Assembly: GCA_910588815.1 (NCBI GenBank)
Contig: CAJUQY010000012.1
Span: forward strand, 1 to 55,345
DNA: 55,345 bases
From: an uncultured Lachnospiraceae bacterium
GTDB taxonomy: Bacteria; Bacillota; Clostridia; Lachnospirales; Lachnospiraceae
Reading direction: 5' to 3'
Shown here: piece by piece, positions 14,817-22,574 of the stretch
How positions within the stretch are numbered: the first letter of the stretch is position 1
Layout: each line of letters starts with the position of its first letter
Program-made: the position numbers and the translations under genes
Notes under the pieces: model-generated
Database searches by the model: none
What the model saw: the letters and a program-made list of their open reading frames with translations, nothing else
Told to the model about the DNA's origin: nothing

Positions 14817-15528
14817 GAATTTACATAAGTCTTTCGGGGATAAGCAGGTGCTCTGCGGCATCGACGAGCATATCGAAAAGGGGGAGAAGGTGGTGGTTAT
14901 CGGCCCCTCCGGTTCCGGAAAGAGCACCTTTCTCCGGTGCCTGAACCTCCTGGAAAAGCCCACGGAAGGTTCCGTTGTCTTTGAGGGGAACGACATCACG
15001 AAGGCTTCCGGCAGGGAGCTCAATAAGATCCGCCAGAAGATGGGGATGGTGTTCCAGCATTTCAACCTGTTCCCCCATCTGACCATCCGGAAGAACATTA
15101 CCCTTTCCCCGGTGAAGCTGGGCCTTATGACTCAGGCAGAGGCGGACCAAAAGGCGGAGGAGCTTCTTTCGCGGGTAGGGCTTTCAGAGAAGGCGAACCA
15201 GTATCCGGCTCAGCTTTCCGGCGGGCAGAAGCAGAGGATTGCTATTGTCAGATCCCTGGCCATGAATCCGGACGTGATGCTTTTTGACGAGCCTACTTCG
15301 GCTCTGGATCCGGAGATGGTAAGAGAAGTCCTGGATTTTATGAAGCAGCTGGCAGCGGACGGGATGACTATGGTTGTGGTGACCCACGAGATGGGATTTG
15401 CCAAGGAGGTGGGGTCCAGAGTCCTTTTCATGGACGAGGGACGCATCGTGGAGCAAAATAAGCCGAAAGAGTTCTTTGACCATCCGAGAGACGCAAGGTT
15501 ACAGGAATTTTTATCAAAAGTTTTGTAG
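14803..15528 (+). CDS. Polar amino-acid ABC transporter, ATP-binding protein (GlnQ-like)
   Basis: A 241-residue ABC ATPase. Walker A is GPSGSGKST, the Q-loop is VFQHFNLFPH, the signature is LSGGQKQR, Walker B is MLFDEPTSALDPE, and the switch His is in VVTHEM. This pattern, with the FQHFNLFPH loop, is typical of glutamine/polar amino-acid transporters. The start is set to GTG 14803, ten bases behind AAGGAGG; upstream in-frame codons lack homology. Overlaps the permease gene by 14 bases. Confidence 0.95.
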   Translation: MIDVRNLHKSFGDKQVLCGIDEHIEKGEKVVVIGPSGSGKSTFLRCLNLLEKPTEGSVVFEGNDITKASGRELNKIRQKMGMVFQHFNLFPHLTIRKNITLSPVKLGLMTQAEADQKAEELLSRVGLSEKANQYPAQLSGGQKQRIAIVRSLAMNPDVMLFDEPTSALDPEMVREVLDFMKQLAADGMTMVVVTHEMGFAKEVGSRVLFMDEGRIVEQNKPKEFFDHPRDARLQEFLSKVL

Positions 15529-15568
15529 GACAAAGGATTACATGTCAGAAGAAGAGGGGGATTATCAA

Positions 15569-15823
15569 ATGGTTGATTACAGCGACGGCTCTACAGTTTC
15601 TACTGCTTCGGGGCGGGCTCTGCACTATGTGGCGCTGCAGGTGACGTTGAAGGAAAAGTTCATGGGCACCGGTTCGGGAAACCTGACGGAGCTGGAGGCG
15701 GTGATCAATGATCAGGCGGCGAAGGGCTACCGCCTGCACACGATTACGACCTCCAATGGCGGAAGCAAGGGCTTGATGGGCGGAGACCGGATTCAGGCGA
15801 CTATGGTTTTCGAAAGACTGTAA
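15569..15823 (+). CDS. DUF4177 domain protein
   Basis: An 84-residue protein with the DUF4177 pattern, including YVALQVTLKEKF, an ELEAVINDQAAKGYRLHTIT helix-turn and a C-terminal TMVFER strand. The function of the family is unknown. ATG 15569 is preferred because GAGGGGG lies eight bases upstream; ATG 15542 is a possible earlier start adding nine residues. It follows the ABC ATPase by 40 bases and ends in a strong terminator, so it is probably the last gene of the transporter operon. Confidence 0.75.
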   Translation: MVDYSDGSTVSTASGRALHYVALQVTLKEKFMGTGSGNLTELEAVINDQAAKGYRLHTITTSNGGSKGLMGGDRIQATMVFERL

Positions 15824-15850
15824 AAAGATAGAACACAACAGGAGAACAGA

Positions 15851-15887
15851 GGACACTGCGGGGGATTTGGGCGGTGTCCTTTTTTAC
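15851..15887 (+). terminator. Rho-independent terminator of the ABC transporter operon
   Basis: GGACACTGC pairs with GCGGTGTCC (one G-T wobble) and is followed by a T6 run. It closes the transporter/DUF4177 operon. Confidence 0.85.
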
Positions 15888-15894
15888 ATTTTCA

Positions 15895-15923
15895 TTGTTT
15901 TACCTGAAATGTTGTCCTATAAT
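15895..15923 (+). promoter_or_regulatory. Sigma-A-type promoter of the GH4-ROK operon
   Basis: TTGTTT (15895-15900) and a perfect TATAAT (15918-15923) are 17 bases apart, starting just after the preceding terminator and 50 bases before the GH4 start codon. Confidence 0.65.
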
Positions 15924-15972
15924 AAATCGTAAAGGAGATTCATTATTAAGATTTTTGAGGGGAGGAATTGTC

Positions 15973-17361
15973 ATGAAAAAAGGAATCAAGATCGTGACCA
16001 TCGGCGGCGGGAGCAGCTATACGCCGGAGCTGATGGAGGGCTTTATCAAGCGGTATGGGGAGCTGCCTGTCCGGGAGATCTGGCTGGTGGATGTGGAGCC
16101 CGGGAGGGAGAAGCTTAAGATCGTGGGGGATTTTGCAGGGCGCATGTGGGAGAAGGCAGGTTATCCGGTTCGGATTCACACGACCCTTGACAGAAGGGAG
16201 GCCCTTCCCGGCGCCGATTTTGTTACGACCCAGTTCCGGGTGGGGCAGCTGTCGGCCAGGATCAAGGACGAGAGGATCCCGGATCTTCACGGAATGCTGG
16301 GACAGGAGACCAACGGAGCCGGAGGGATTCTGAAAGCGTTCCGCACCATTCCGGTGATCGGTGAGATCATTTCGGATATGCGGGAGCTTTGTCCGGATGC
16401 CTGGCTCATCAATTTTACCAATCCCAGCGGCATGGTGACGGAGGCGGCTATCCGGAAATTCGGCTGGAAAAAGACCATTGGACTTTGTAATGTGCCGGGC
16501 ATTGCCGAAATGCGGGAGCCGGAAAATCTGGGCTATCGCCCCGGGGAACTGACGTACCAGTTTGCGGGCCTCAATCATTTCCACTGGCACAGAGTGTTTG
16601 CGCCGGACGGCCGCGAGGTGACGAAAGAACTTTTAGAGTATATCAACGAGGAGAACGGCGGGACACCGGTAAATATCTTCCAGACGCCTTTTCCGAAGGA
16701 GCTTCTCGCTTCCATGGAAATGGTTCCCTGCGGTTATCACCGTTATTATTACATGGAGGAGGAGATGCTTGCCCACAGTATGGAAGAATTTCAGGCGGGC
16801 GGTACCAGGGCGGAGCAGATGCTTGAAGTGGAGAAACAATTGTTTGCCCTCTATCAGAACACGGAGCTTAAGGAGAAGCCGGAGCAGCTTGGAAAACGGG
16901 GCGGAGCCTATTACAGCGATACGGCCTGTGAATGCATCAGCGCCATCTATAACAATAAGCAGAGCCGGATGACAGTGAGCACGGAGAATAGAGGCGCCAT
17001 CGCCTGTCTGCCCCCGGAGGCCATTGTGGAGGTGACCTGCCTGATTTCGGCCCGCGGGGCGGAGCCGGTGGCCTGGGGAACCTTCCCTCCGGCGCAGCGG
17101 GGGTGGCTTCAGATGATGAAGGCTATGGAGGAATGCGTGATTGAGGCGGCCGTTACCGGAGATTACGGGCTGGCGCTTAATGCCTTCACCTTGAATCCGT
17201 TAATCCGGAGCGGAAGAGAAGGGAAGCGGGTGCTTGACGAGCTTCTGGTGGCCCACGAAGGATATCTGCCCCGGTTTAAAGAAAAGATTGCACAACTTAA
17301 GGCAGAAGGGATCGAAACAGACGACGAGGTGGTTCGGAGTCTGATTGAGAAAGGACTGTGA
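15973..17361 (+). CDS. Glycoside hydrolase family 4, 6-phospho-beta-glucosidase
   Basis: A 462-residue NAD- and Mn-dependent GH4 enzyme. The Rossmann start KIVTIGGGSSYTPELMEG binds NAD. INFTNPSGMVTEA and CNVPG (near residue 172) follow; CNVPG is the motif that, within GH4, marks 6-phospho-beta-glucosidases, as opposed to the alpha-specific CDMP type. GLNHFHW carries the metal-site histidine. The enzyme hydrolyses 6-phospho-beta-glucosides by a redox-elimination route. ATG 15973 follows GGGGAGGA. The next gene is a ROK kinase and no PTS genes are nearby, so the phosphorylated substrate may be made by that kinase (inferred). Confidence 0.92.
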   Translation: MKKGIKIVTIGGGSSYTPELMEGFIKRYGELPVREIWLVDVEPGREKLKIVGDFAGRMWEKAGYPVRIHTTLDRREALPGADFVTTQFRVGQLSARIKDERIPDLHGMLGQETNGAGGILKAFRTIPVIGEIISDMRELCPDAWLINFTNPSGMVTEAAIRKFGWKKTIGLCNVPGIAEMREPENLGYRPGELTYQFAGLNHFHWHRVFAPDGREVTKELLEYINEENGGTPVNIFQTPFPKELLASMEMVPCGYHRYYYMEEEMLAHSMEEFQAGGTRAEQMLEVEKQLFALYQNTELKEKPEQLGKRGGAYYSDTACECISAIYNNKQSRMTVSTENRGAIACLPPEAIVEVTCLISARGAEPVAWGTFPPAQRGWLQMMKAMEECVIEAAVTGDYGLALNAFTLNPLIRSGREGKRVLDELLVAHEGYLPRFKEKIAQLKAEGIETDDEVVRSLIEKGL

Positions 17362-17384
17362 TTTTCCGGGGAGGGGCTATGAAG

Positions 17385-18341
17385 ATGAATTATTATATGG
17401 GAATCGACATCGGCGGAACCAAGTCGGCCTATGGCCTTTTTGATGAGGAGATGCAGCTGATTTACAAAGAAACGCTTCCCTCAGACGAGACGCTTTCCGG
17501 TGAGGAGTTTTTCGGCCGGGCAGAAGAACAAATCCGGAGGTTTGCAGCGCGGGCGGACAGCCTTGGGGGGACTTTTTGCGGTGTCGGGATCGGTGTCCCC
17601 GGCTTTGTGGATTTTGACCGGGGCAAGGTGGGAAGGATCCCCAGTCTTCCGAAGCTGGACGGCTTTGCCGTGGCCGATTTCCTTAGAGGACGGCTTGGCG
17701 GGGCGTTTCCGATTTTGGTGGACAACGACGGCCATTGCGGGGCGCTGGCGGAGTATCGGCAGGGAGCGGGGCGGGGAAAGCGGAATATGCTGTACTGCCC
17801 TGTGAGCACCGGGATCTCCACGGGGATGATTCTGGATGGGAAGCTCTTCCGGGGCAGCAACGGGGCTTCCGGGGAGAGCGGACATATGCTGGCGGCAGTC
17901 TCCGGAAAGGAGCGGCTCTCCTGTATGTGCGGAAATTCCGGCTGTTTTAACTCTCTCTGTTCCGGAAAGGCCATCGTGAGCCATGTGAGGCGGTGGCTGG
18001 ACGCAGGGGAGAAGAGTATTCTGCCGGAGCTTGCCGGAGGAACAGACCGGATCACCGCCAGGCAGATCAATGAGGCCTGTGAGAAGGGAGATGCGCTGGC
18101 CATCCGTGCCGTCGACCAAATGGCCCACTATATGGCAATGTGGATCTTTAATGTCTATATGCTGTTAAATGTGGACTGCATTGTTTTTTCCGGCGGTCTT
18201 TTGGCCATGGGGGAGAAGCTTTTCGGGAAGATGAGGGAGGAGTTTGAATCTTACCATACCAACGGTTTTCCCGTGGAATTTAAGTTTACAGAGCTTGGGG
18301 AGGATTCCGGGCTTATAGGCGCCGCCTGCCTGTTATGCTGA
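17385..18341 (+). CDS. ROK family sugar kinase (glucokinase or beta-glucoside kinase)
   Basis: A 318-residue ROK protein with no DNA-binding N-terminus, so a kinase rather than a repressor. The phosphate loop DIGGTK is at residues 8-13. VDNDGHCGALAE and a zinc motif follow (GHM... then CMCGNSGCFN). The usual Glu after the last zinc Cys is Asn-Ser here (CFNSLCSG), a small departure. Substrate is uncertain: it could phosphorylate glucose released by GH4, or act like BglK on cellobiose to supply GH4. ATG 17385 is favoured over ATG 17379 because of spacing from GGGGAGGGG. It overlaps the GH4 operon tightly (23-base gap). Confidence 0.87.
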   Translation: MNYYMGIDIGGTKSAYGLFDEEMQLIYKETLPSDETLSGEEFFGRAEEQIRRFAARADSLGGTFCGVGIGVPGFVDFDRGKVGRIPSLPKLDGFAVADFLRGRLGGAFPILVDNDGHCGALAEYRQGAGRGKRNMLYCPVSTGISTGMILDGKLFRGSNGASGESGHMLAAVSGKERLSCMCGNSGCFNSLCSGKAIVSHVRRWLDAGEKSILPELAGGTDRITARQINEACEKGDALAIRAVDQMAHYMAMWIFNVYMLLNVDCIVFSGGLLAMGEKLFGKMREEFESYHTNGFPVEFKFTELGEDSGLIGAACLLC

Positions 18342-18399
18342 CAGGGTAAGGGAGACTTTGGAAAGGATATGAGGCAGATGTCCGGGAGGGACGGGAGGA

Positions 18400-19113
18400 A
18401 TGATACGGATTGCAGTTTGTGACGACGAGGTATCCACTTGTTCAAAGATCGAGAAAGCCATCCTGGATTTCGCGAAGGGGCGGGGCTTCCAGGTGGAGAC
18501 GGAAGTATTTTATTCCGGGGAGGGGCTCTATCCGTTTGTTTCGGAATATGACTTGGTTTTTTTGGATATTATGCTTCTGGAGATGGACGGTGTCAGGCTG
18601 GGGCGGAAGATCCGGGAAGAGCTTGGGAATGAACGGATCAGTATTGTCTACATTTCCTCCAGGGAGAGTTATGCTATGAGCCTGTTTTCCGTGCGGCCCC
18701 TGGATTTTCTCATAAAGCCTGTGATAAGGGAGAGGCTCTATGGGACACTGGACACCTTCCTGCGGCTTAGGGAAAACGGGGCCGGCGAGTTTCTCTATAA
18801 GGCGGGAAAGTCTCTCGGCAGGCTGTATCTGGATCAGATTTTATATTTTGCCTGCAATGGGAAAAAGGTCGAGATCCATGCCTCTTTGGGGGGGGGGCGG
18901 GAGTTTTATGGAAACATGAGAGAGGTATGGAGCCAGGTAGAGGGAAAAGGCTTTTTGGCCATCCACAAGTCCTATGTGGTTAATACGGCTTACGTCTCGG
19001 TCTATCGCTATGACAGCGTGGAGCTTTCCGACGGCGTTGTCCTCCCTGTCAGCCAGAGATACCGGAAGATTCTCCGGGAATATCTGACGGAGCGGTACGG
19101 AGGCGGGCGATGA
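18400..19113 (+). CDS. LytTR family response regulator
   Basis: A 237-residue response regulator. The receiver domain starts IRIAVCDDE and has the phospho-acceptor Asp56 in VFLDIMLLEMDG. The LytTR DNA-binding domain fills the C-terminal half (VEGKGFLAIHKSYVVNTAYV, QRYRKILREYL). Such regulators bind paired repeats and often control bacteriocins, virulence or envelope genes. The overlapping ATGA junction with the histidine kinase gene makes a classical pair. No peptide-signal gene (agrD-like) was found next to it. ATG follows GGGAGGA. Confidence 0.9.
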   Translation: MIRIAVCDDEVSTCSKIEKAILDFAKGRGFQVETEVFYSGEGLYPFVSEYDLVFLDIMLLEMDGVRLGRKIREELGNERISIVYISSRESYAMSLFSVRPLDFLIKPVIRERLYGTLDTFLRLRENGAGEFLYKAGKSLGRLYLDQILYFACNGKKVEIHASLGGGREFYGNMREVWSQVEGKGFLAIHKSYVVNTAYVSVYRYDSVELSDGVVLPVSQRYRKILREYLTERYGGGR

Positions 19114-20168
19114 CAAAATTTTTGGTTTTGCTTTTGGAAGCGGCTCGGATCTGTCTGTATCTGCGCTTTATGCATCTTTGCGTGGGAGAGTACCGGGGAA
19201 GGCGGGGAACGACGACGGCGGCTTTTTTTACTTTATGGACAGTGGAGGGATTTCTGGGGAGTATGTCCCTTTCATGGCGGGAGACCAGGCTTACGGATCT
19301 GTTCTTTTTTATGGCAGAGCCTCCTGCCTTGTTTCTCCTGTCTTTTTGCTTTAAGGGCAAAATTGCCGGCCGCCTAGGGACGGTGCTGTTTCTCCCGACT
19401 CTTTACTGGGGTTTAAAATGGACAGTCATGGCAGTGTCTTTTCAGGGCCAGGAGGTTACCGGCTGCAGGTATTTCGGGGCGACAGCGGCCGCAGTTTTGT
19501 TTCTTTTTCTGATGACAGTGTTTTTGGGAAAGGTGAGGAAGTCCAGAAGAGAGCGGGAGCAGGAACGGCTGCAGGCGGAATTGTACATGTATGAGAGACA
19601 GTTTGAATTGATCCAAAGCTCCAGGCAGTCGGCGCGAGCCTTAAAGCATGATTTGAAGCATCATGTCAGGATGCTTTCTGATATGATTGCGGCAGGAGAA
19701 AGAGAGGATGCTCTTGCCTATCTGTCTTCCATGGAGAAATTTATGAAACCGGAGGAAGAATATGTGGACTCCGGCAATGAAAAGATTGACAGTATTTTGA
19801 ATTACATGATTTCCAGGGCGAAGGCCATGCATGTCTCCGTGGATTGGAAGGTCTGTATTCCGGCCAAGCTTCCGGTTTTGCCCTTCGATATCAATGTAAT
19901 CCTCAGCAATCTGTTGGAAAATGCCCTTCAGGCCATCTCGGAGGCGGAGCAGCCTGTTCTGTCGATCCGGTTTACCTATGACCGGAATGTGCTCTGTATC
20001 CGGATCAGGAACAGTTGTTCTTTCCGGGGCAGGATTCCAGAGCAGAGGGAGGGCCATGGATTCGGGCTGGCCAATGTGCGGACGATCGCAGCGCGTTACC
20101 ACGGGAGCCTGACAATCTCAAAGGAAGACGGATGGTTTCAGGCAGACGTGTTGTTGTTTCTTCCCTGA
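19110..20168 (+). CDS. GHKL-domain sensor histidine kinase (AgrC/NatK-like)
   Basis: A 352-residue membrane kinase. The N-terminal 140 residues hold about four to five hydrophobic segments; a basic coiled region follows (RKSRREREQERLQ). The phospho-acceptor His is in ALKHDLKHH near residue 179. The ATPase has an N box (NVILSNLLENALQAI) and a G box (GHGFGLANVR). This is the class that pairs with LytTR regulators. The sensing part is membrane-embedded, so a lipid or peptide signal is plausible but unproven. It overlaps the regulator by four bases. Confidence 0.9.
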   Translation: MTKFLVLLLEAARICLYLRFMHLCVGEYRGRRGTTTAAFFTLWTVEGFLGSMSLSWRETRLTDLFFFMAEPPALFLLSFCFKGKIAGRLGTVLFLPTLYWGLKWTVMAVSFQGQEVTGCRYFGATAAAVLFLFLMTVFLGKVRKSRREREQERLQAELYMYERQFELIQSSRQSARALKHDLKHHVRMLSDMIAAGEREDALAYLSSMEKFMKPEEEYVDSGNEKIDSILNYMISRAKAMHVSVDWKVCIPAKLPVLPFDINVILSNLLENALQAISEAEQPVLSIRFTYDRNVLCIRIRNSCSFRGRIPEQREGHGFGLANVRTIAARYHGSLTISKEDGWFQADVLLFLP

Positions 20169-20273
20169 AACCCTACAGTTTTTCCCCTGTACGGCATTCC
20201 GTTTCTTTTTTTGCTATCCTTTTTGGGAGTAAATTCCCGCATGCGAAAGGGAAACGGAAGAAGGAGAGGAGAA

Positions 20274-21029
20274 ATGGAGAAAAACGGAGAAAACAGGTAT
20301 CTGTTTATAGACGGGCTTCGTGGGCTGGCGATCGTCAACATGGTCGTGTTTCATTTTCTATATGACGTCTATGTGGTGTCCGGCCGGGATCCGGGATGGT
20401 ATTTTCTACCTGGGATCCGGATCTGGCAGCAAGCCATCTGCCATACCTTTATCCTGGTGGCAGGCTTTGTCTGGAGATTCGGAGAGAAGAATAGTTTGAG
20501 GAGGGGATTGTTTTTTCATCTGTGCGGCGCACTGGTGTCTTTTGTCACCTGGGCAGCGCTCCCTAAAGAGGCGATTCGGTTCGGGATTTTAAGCTTTATG
20601 GGTTCGGCGGTACTTTTGATGATTCTCCTGCACAAATGCTTCCAGAGGATTCCGGCCTGGGCCGGGCTTTCGGCAAGTGTGGCCTGTTTTGCCCTTTTGA
20701 GGAACGTGCAGTATGGAGTTGTGAGTATTGGAGGGCGGATGCTTTGGGAGATACCAAAGGCTCTTTACCAGATGAAGGTCCTGGCCCCTTTTGGTTTTCC
20801 TTCTCCGGACTTTTCCTCCGGTGATTATTTTCCAATCCTTCCCTGGATGTTTTTGTTTCTGGCAGGATATTTTCTGTATCCGCTGCTGGAAAGGCGGGAG
20901 GCGTGGAGAAGAACTGCAAGAAGACGGATTCCGCTGCTCTGTGCGATCGGGCAGAAGAGTATTTGGATTTATCTGATTCATCAGCCGGTGTGCATGGGAG
21001 TATGTCTGTTGCTGGGTAAAATCAGATGA
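20274..21029 (+). CDS. Heparan-alpha-glucosaminide N-acetyltransferase-like membrane protein (DUF1624)
   Basis: A 251-residue polytopic protein. The DUF1624/HGSNAT start is visible as FIDGLRGLAIVNMVVFHFLYD, followed by about six membrane helices. A typical end motif is present: SIWIYLIHQPVCMGV. Family members transfer acetyl groups from cytosolic acetyl-CoA across the membrane to sugars; the substrate here is unknown. ATG 20274 sits behind AAGGAGAGGA. It follows the LytTR/GHKL pair by 105 bases with no terminator, so it may be its output gene, but this is only positional. Confidence 0.78.
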   Translation: MEKNGENRYLFIDGLRGLAIVNMVVFHFLYDVYVVSGRDPGWYFLPGIRIWQQAICHTFILVAGFVWRFGEKNSLRRGLFFHLCGALVSFVTWAALPKEAIRFGILSFMGSAVLLMILLHKCFQRIPAWAGLSASVACFALLRNVQYGVVSIGGRMLWEIPKALYQMKVLAPFGFPSPDFSSGDYFPILPWMFLFLAGYFLYPLLERREAWRRTARRRIPLLCAIGQKSIWIYLIHQPVCMGVCLLLGKIR

Positions 21030-21068
21030 CAAATAAGAAAAATTCAAAATAGAATAGGAGATAAAAAA

Positions 21069-21662
21069 ATGGAAACAAAAAAAGTGAAACGCTATAATGG
21101 GGTCTATCTGCTGGCCTACATATGCATACCGGCTTTTGTTACAGGAGTTTGCTTTCTGACCGCTTATCTGACATCCGCGGTGGGGATTATGGCGGTGCTC
21201 CTGATTATGGGGCCAAGTACCCTTTCCGCCCTGTGGTGGATTTTCGGCGGCAGGATGATCTTTAAGGTGAAGAAAAAGAAGCTGGAACGGGAGTTGGACG
21301 AGGCGGGATTTTCCCGCAGCCATACCTTCCACAGCACCGGATGTATGGTGGTGGCGGATGTGGTCCACGGCTCCATAGCCCTGCAGTTTTTCTGGAATCC
21401 GTCGGAGAGTTATGTGCTGCCGGCAAGCAGGATCAGCAGGATCTGGGTGGATGACGGCCGGGGAGGAAAAGGATTTTTGGAGGGGAGCAGCCGGGTGAGC
21501 TTTCTCTTCGTGGTGGACGGCGTGAAAATCCGGGTCGATACTTTTACCTCCAATAAACGATGGCGCATGGAAAGCGAATATATTCAGACAGGGCTCTCCA
21601 AGGCGGACGGGATGGCAAAAGCGCTGGAGGAGGCCAGAAAGAAAAACGGTTCTTTGTCCTGA
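21069..21662 (+). CDS. Membrane protein of unknown function
   Basis: A 197-residue protein with two N-terminal membrane helices (about residues 13-33 and 37-60). A basic loop (KVKKKKLERE) and a soluble C-terminal domain follow. The soluble part has strands such as SIALQFFWNPSESYVLPAS and SFLFVVDGVKIRVDTFTS. I recognise no family. The start ATG follows AGGAG. It lies 39 bases after the DUF1624 gene. Confidence 0.7.
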   Translation: METKKVKRYNGVYLLAYICIPAFVTGVCFLTAYLTSAVGIMAVLLIMGPSTLSALWWIFGGRMIFKVKKKKLERELDEAGFSRSHTFHSTGCMVVADVVHGSIALQFFWNPSESYVLPASRISRIWVDDGRGGKGFLEGSSRVSFLFVVDGVKIRVDTFTSNKRWRMESEYIQTGLSKADGMAKALEEARKKNGSLS

Positions 21663-21725
21663 GATATTTAGGAGGCAAAGAACAGGCTTTCTTTCGTATT
21701 TATTTTTAAAAACACCGGAGAGACC

Positions 21726-21754
21726 TTGCAATTTCCTTCCATTTTTGCTACAGT
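21726..21754 (+). promoter_or_regulatory. Sigma-A-type promoter of the Cys-rich DUF1292 gene
   Basis: TTGCAA (21726-21731) and TACAGT (21749-21754) are 17 bases apart, about 80 bases upstream of the DUF1292 start. Confidence 0.5.
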
Positions 21755-21836
21755 GGTAATACCTTGAGTGGGAGGCTCCTTGCTTCCAGTGAACGAGGAT
21801 GATACCGGCAGGTAGAAAAAGAGAGGATTTTTGATT

Positions 21837-22244
21837 ATGGCAAAAGAATTTGAGAATGACTGCAGCAGTGCGGGCTGTACCAGTGACTGCAGCTCCTGTG
21901 GCTGCGATTGCGGAAGCGGCCTTTTGAACGAGGGTGAGGACGGCCACATGACCGTGACCCTGACTTTGGATGATGATTCCAGTTTGGAGTGCATCGTTTT
22001 GACCACCTTCGAGGCCGCCGGGCGGAATTATATTGCGCTGCTTCCCACCAATCCGCCGGAGGGCGAGGAAGGGGAGGTTTACCTGTACCGCTTTGTGACC
22101 GGACCCAACGGGGAACCGGATCTTCAGAATATTGAGGATGACGAAGAGTATGAGGCGGTGGCAGATGCTTTCGACGAGATCCTTGATGCGGCGGAGTTTG
22201 ATGAGCTGGTGGAAGAGGAGATGGAGGAATCGGATTCTTTATAG
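21837..22244 (+). CDS. DUF1292 protein with cysteine-rich N-terminus
   Basis: A 135-residue acidic protein. The first 30 residues contain six cysteines in the block DCSSAGCTSDCSSCGCDCG, which could bind metal. The DUF1292 domain follows (HMTVTLTLDDDSSLECIVL, YIALLP, GEVYLYRFV) and ends in a run of acidic residues (ELVEEEMEESD). It is longer than the DUF1292 gene at 910-1167, which lacks the Cys block. Role unknown. ATG 21837 is chosen over the TTG two codons upstream because AGAGGA lies nine bases before it. Confidence 0.85.
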   Translation: MAKEFENDCSSAGCTSDCSSCGCDCGSGLLNEGEDGHMTVTLTLDDDSSLECIVLTTFEAAGRNYIALLPTNPPEGEEGEVYLYRFVTGPNGEPDLQNIEDDEEYEAVADAFDEILDAAEFDELVEEEMEESDSL

Positions 22245-22290
22245 CGGGAAGCCCGATTTCCGTGGATTTTTAGAAACATAATATACTCAA

Positions 22291-22326
22291 AAGCCGGAAA
22301 CAAATCCATTTTGCTTCCGGCTTCTT
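22291..22326. terminator. Hairpin terminator between convergent DUF1292 and ychF units
   Basis: AAGCCGGAA (22291-22299) pairs with TTCCGGCTT (22315-22323). On the minus strand the stem is followed by TTTTGAG, on the plus strand by CTTTG, so it may serve both directions. It overlaps the end of the proC-like remnant. Confidence 0.65.
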
Positions 22327-22542
22327 TGCATACAGCTTCAAAAAATCCGGTTATGTAGCGGGCGGCCAGTTCCTTCGGAACGTATCCCGGAGTCGGCCCA
22401 CTGAATCAAAGCTTCCATAACGGCATATATGGGCATGACACAGCCGGTAATGGAAGCCGGGACGGCGGCCTGGAATCGTTCTTCGAGAGGAAGGACGGTC
22501 CCGATATGGCCAAACAGCTCCGATACCTCCTCACATATTTGA
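22325..22542 (-). pseudogene. proC-like (pyrroline-5-carboxylate reductase family) remnant
   Basis: Read on the minus strand, this 218-base stretch encodes ICEEVSELFGHIGTVLPLEE, then AAVPASITGCVMPIYAVMEA and ALIQWADSG. After a one-base frameshift near 22390 it continues as YVPKELAARYITGFFEA. This follows the C-terminal dimerisation part of ProC (the SELFxxIG, TGxxPxxxxxxxEAL and GxxxxxA pattern). The Rossmann N-terminal two-thirds is absent, and no in-frame start exists. An AAGGAG and ATG just upstream, 15-25 bases after the ychF stop, look like the relic of the original gene start. Probably a decayed gene once downstream of ychF. Confidence 0.6.
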
Positions 22543-22574
22543 CATCATAGACAACTCCTTTCTCTGCACAGTGC

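Noticed and set aside
20589..21947. A 452-codon minus-strand open frame
   Set aside because: It lies opposite two membrane-protein genes and the DUF1292 promoter, with no recognisable domain.
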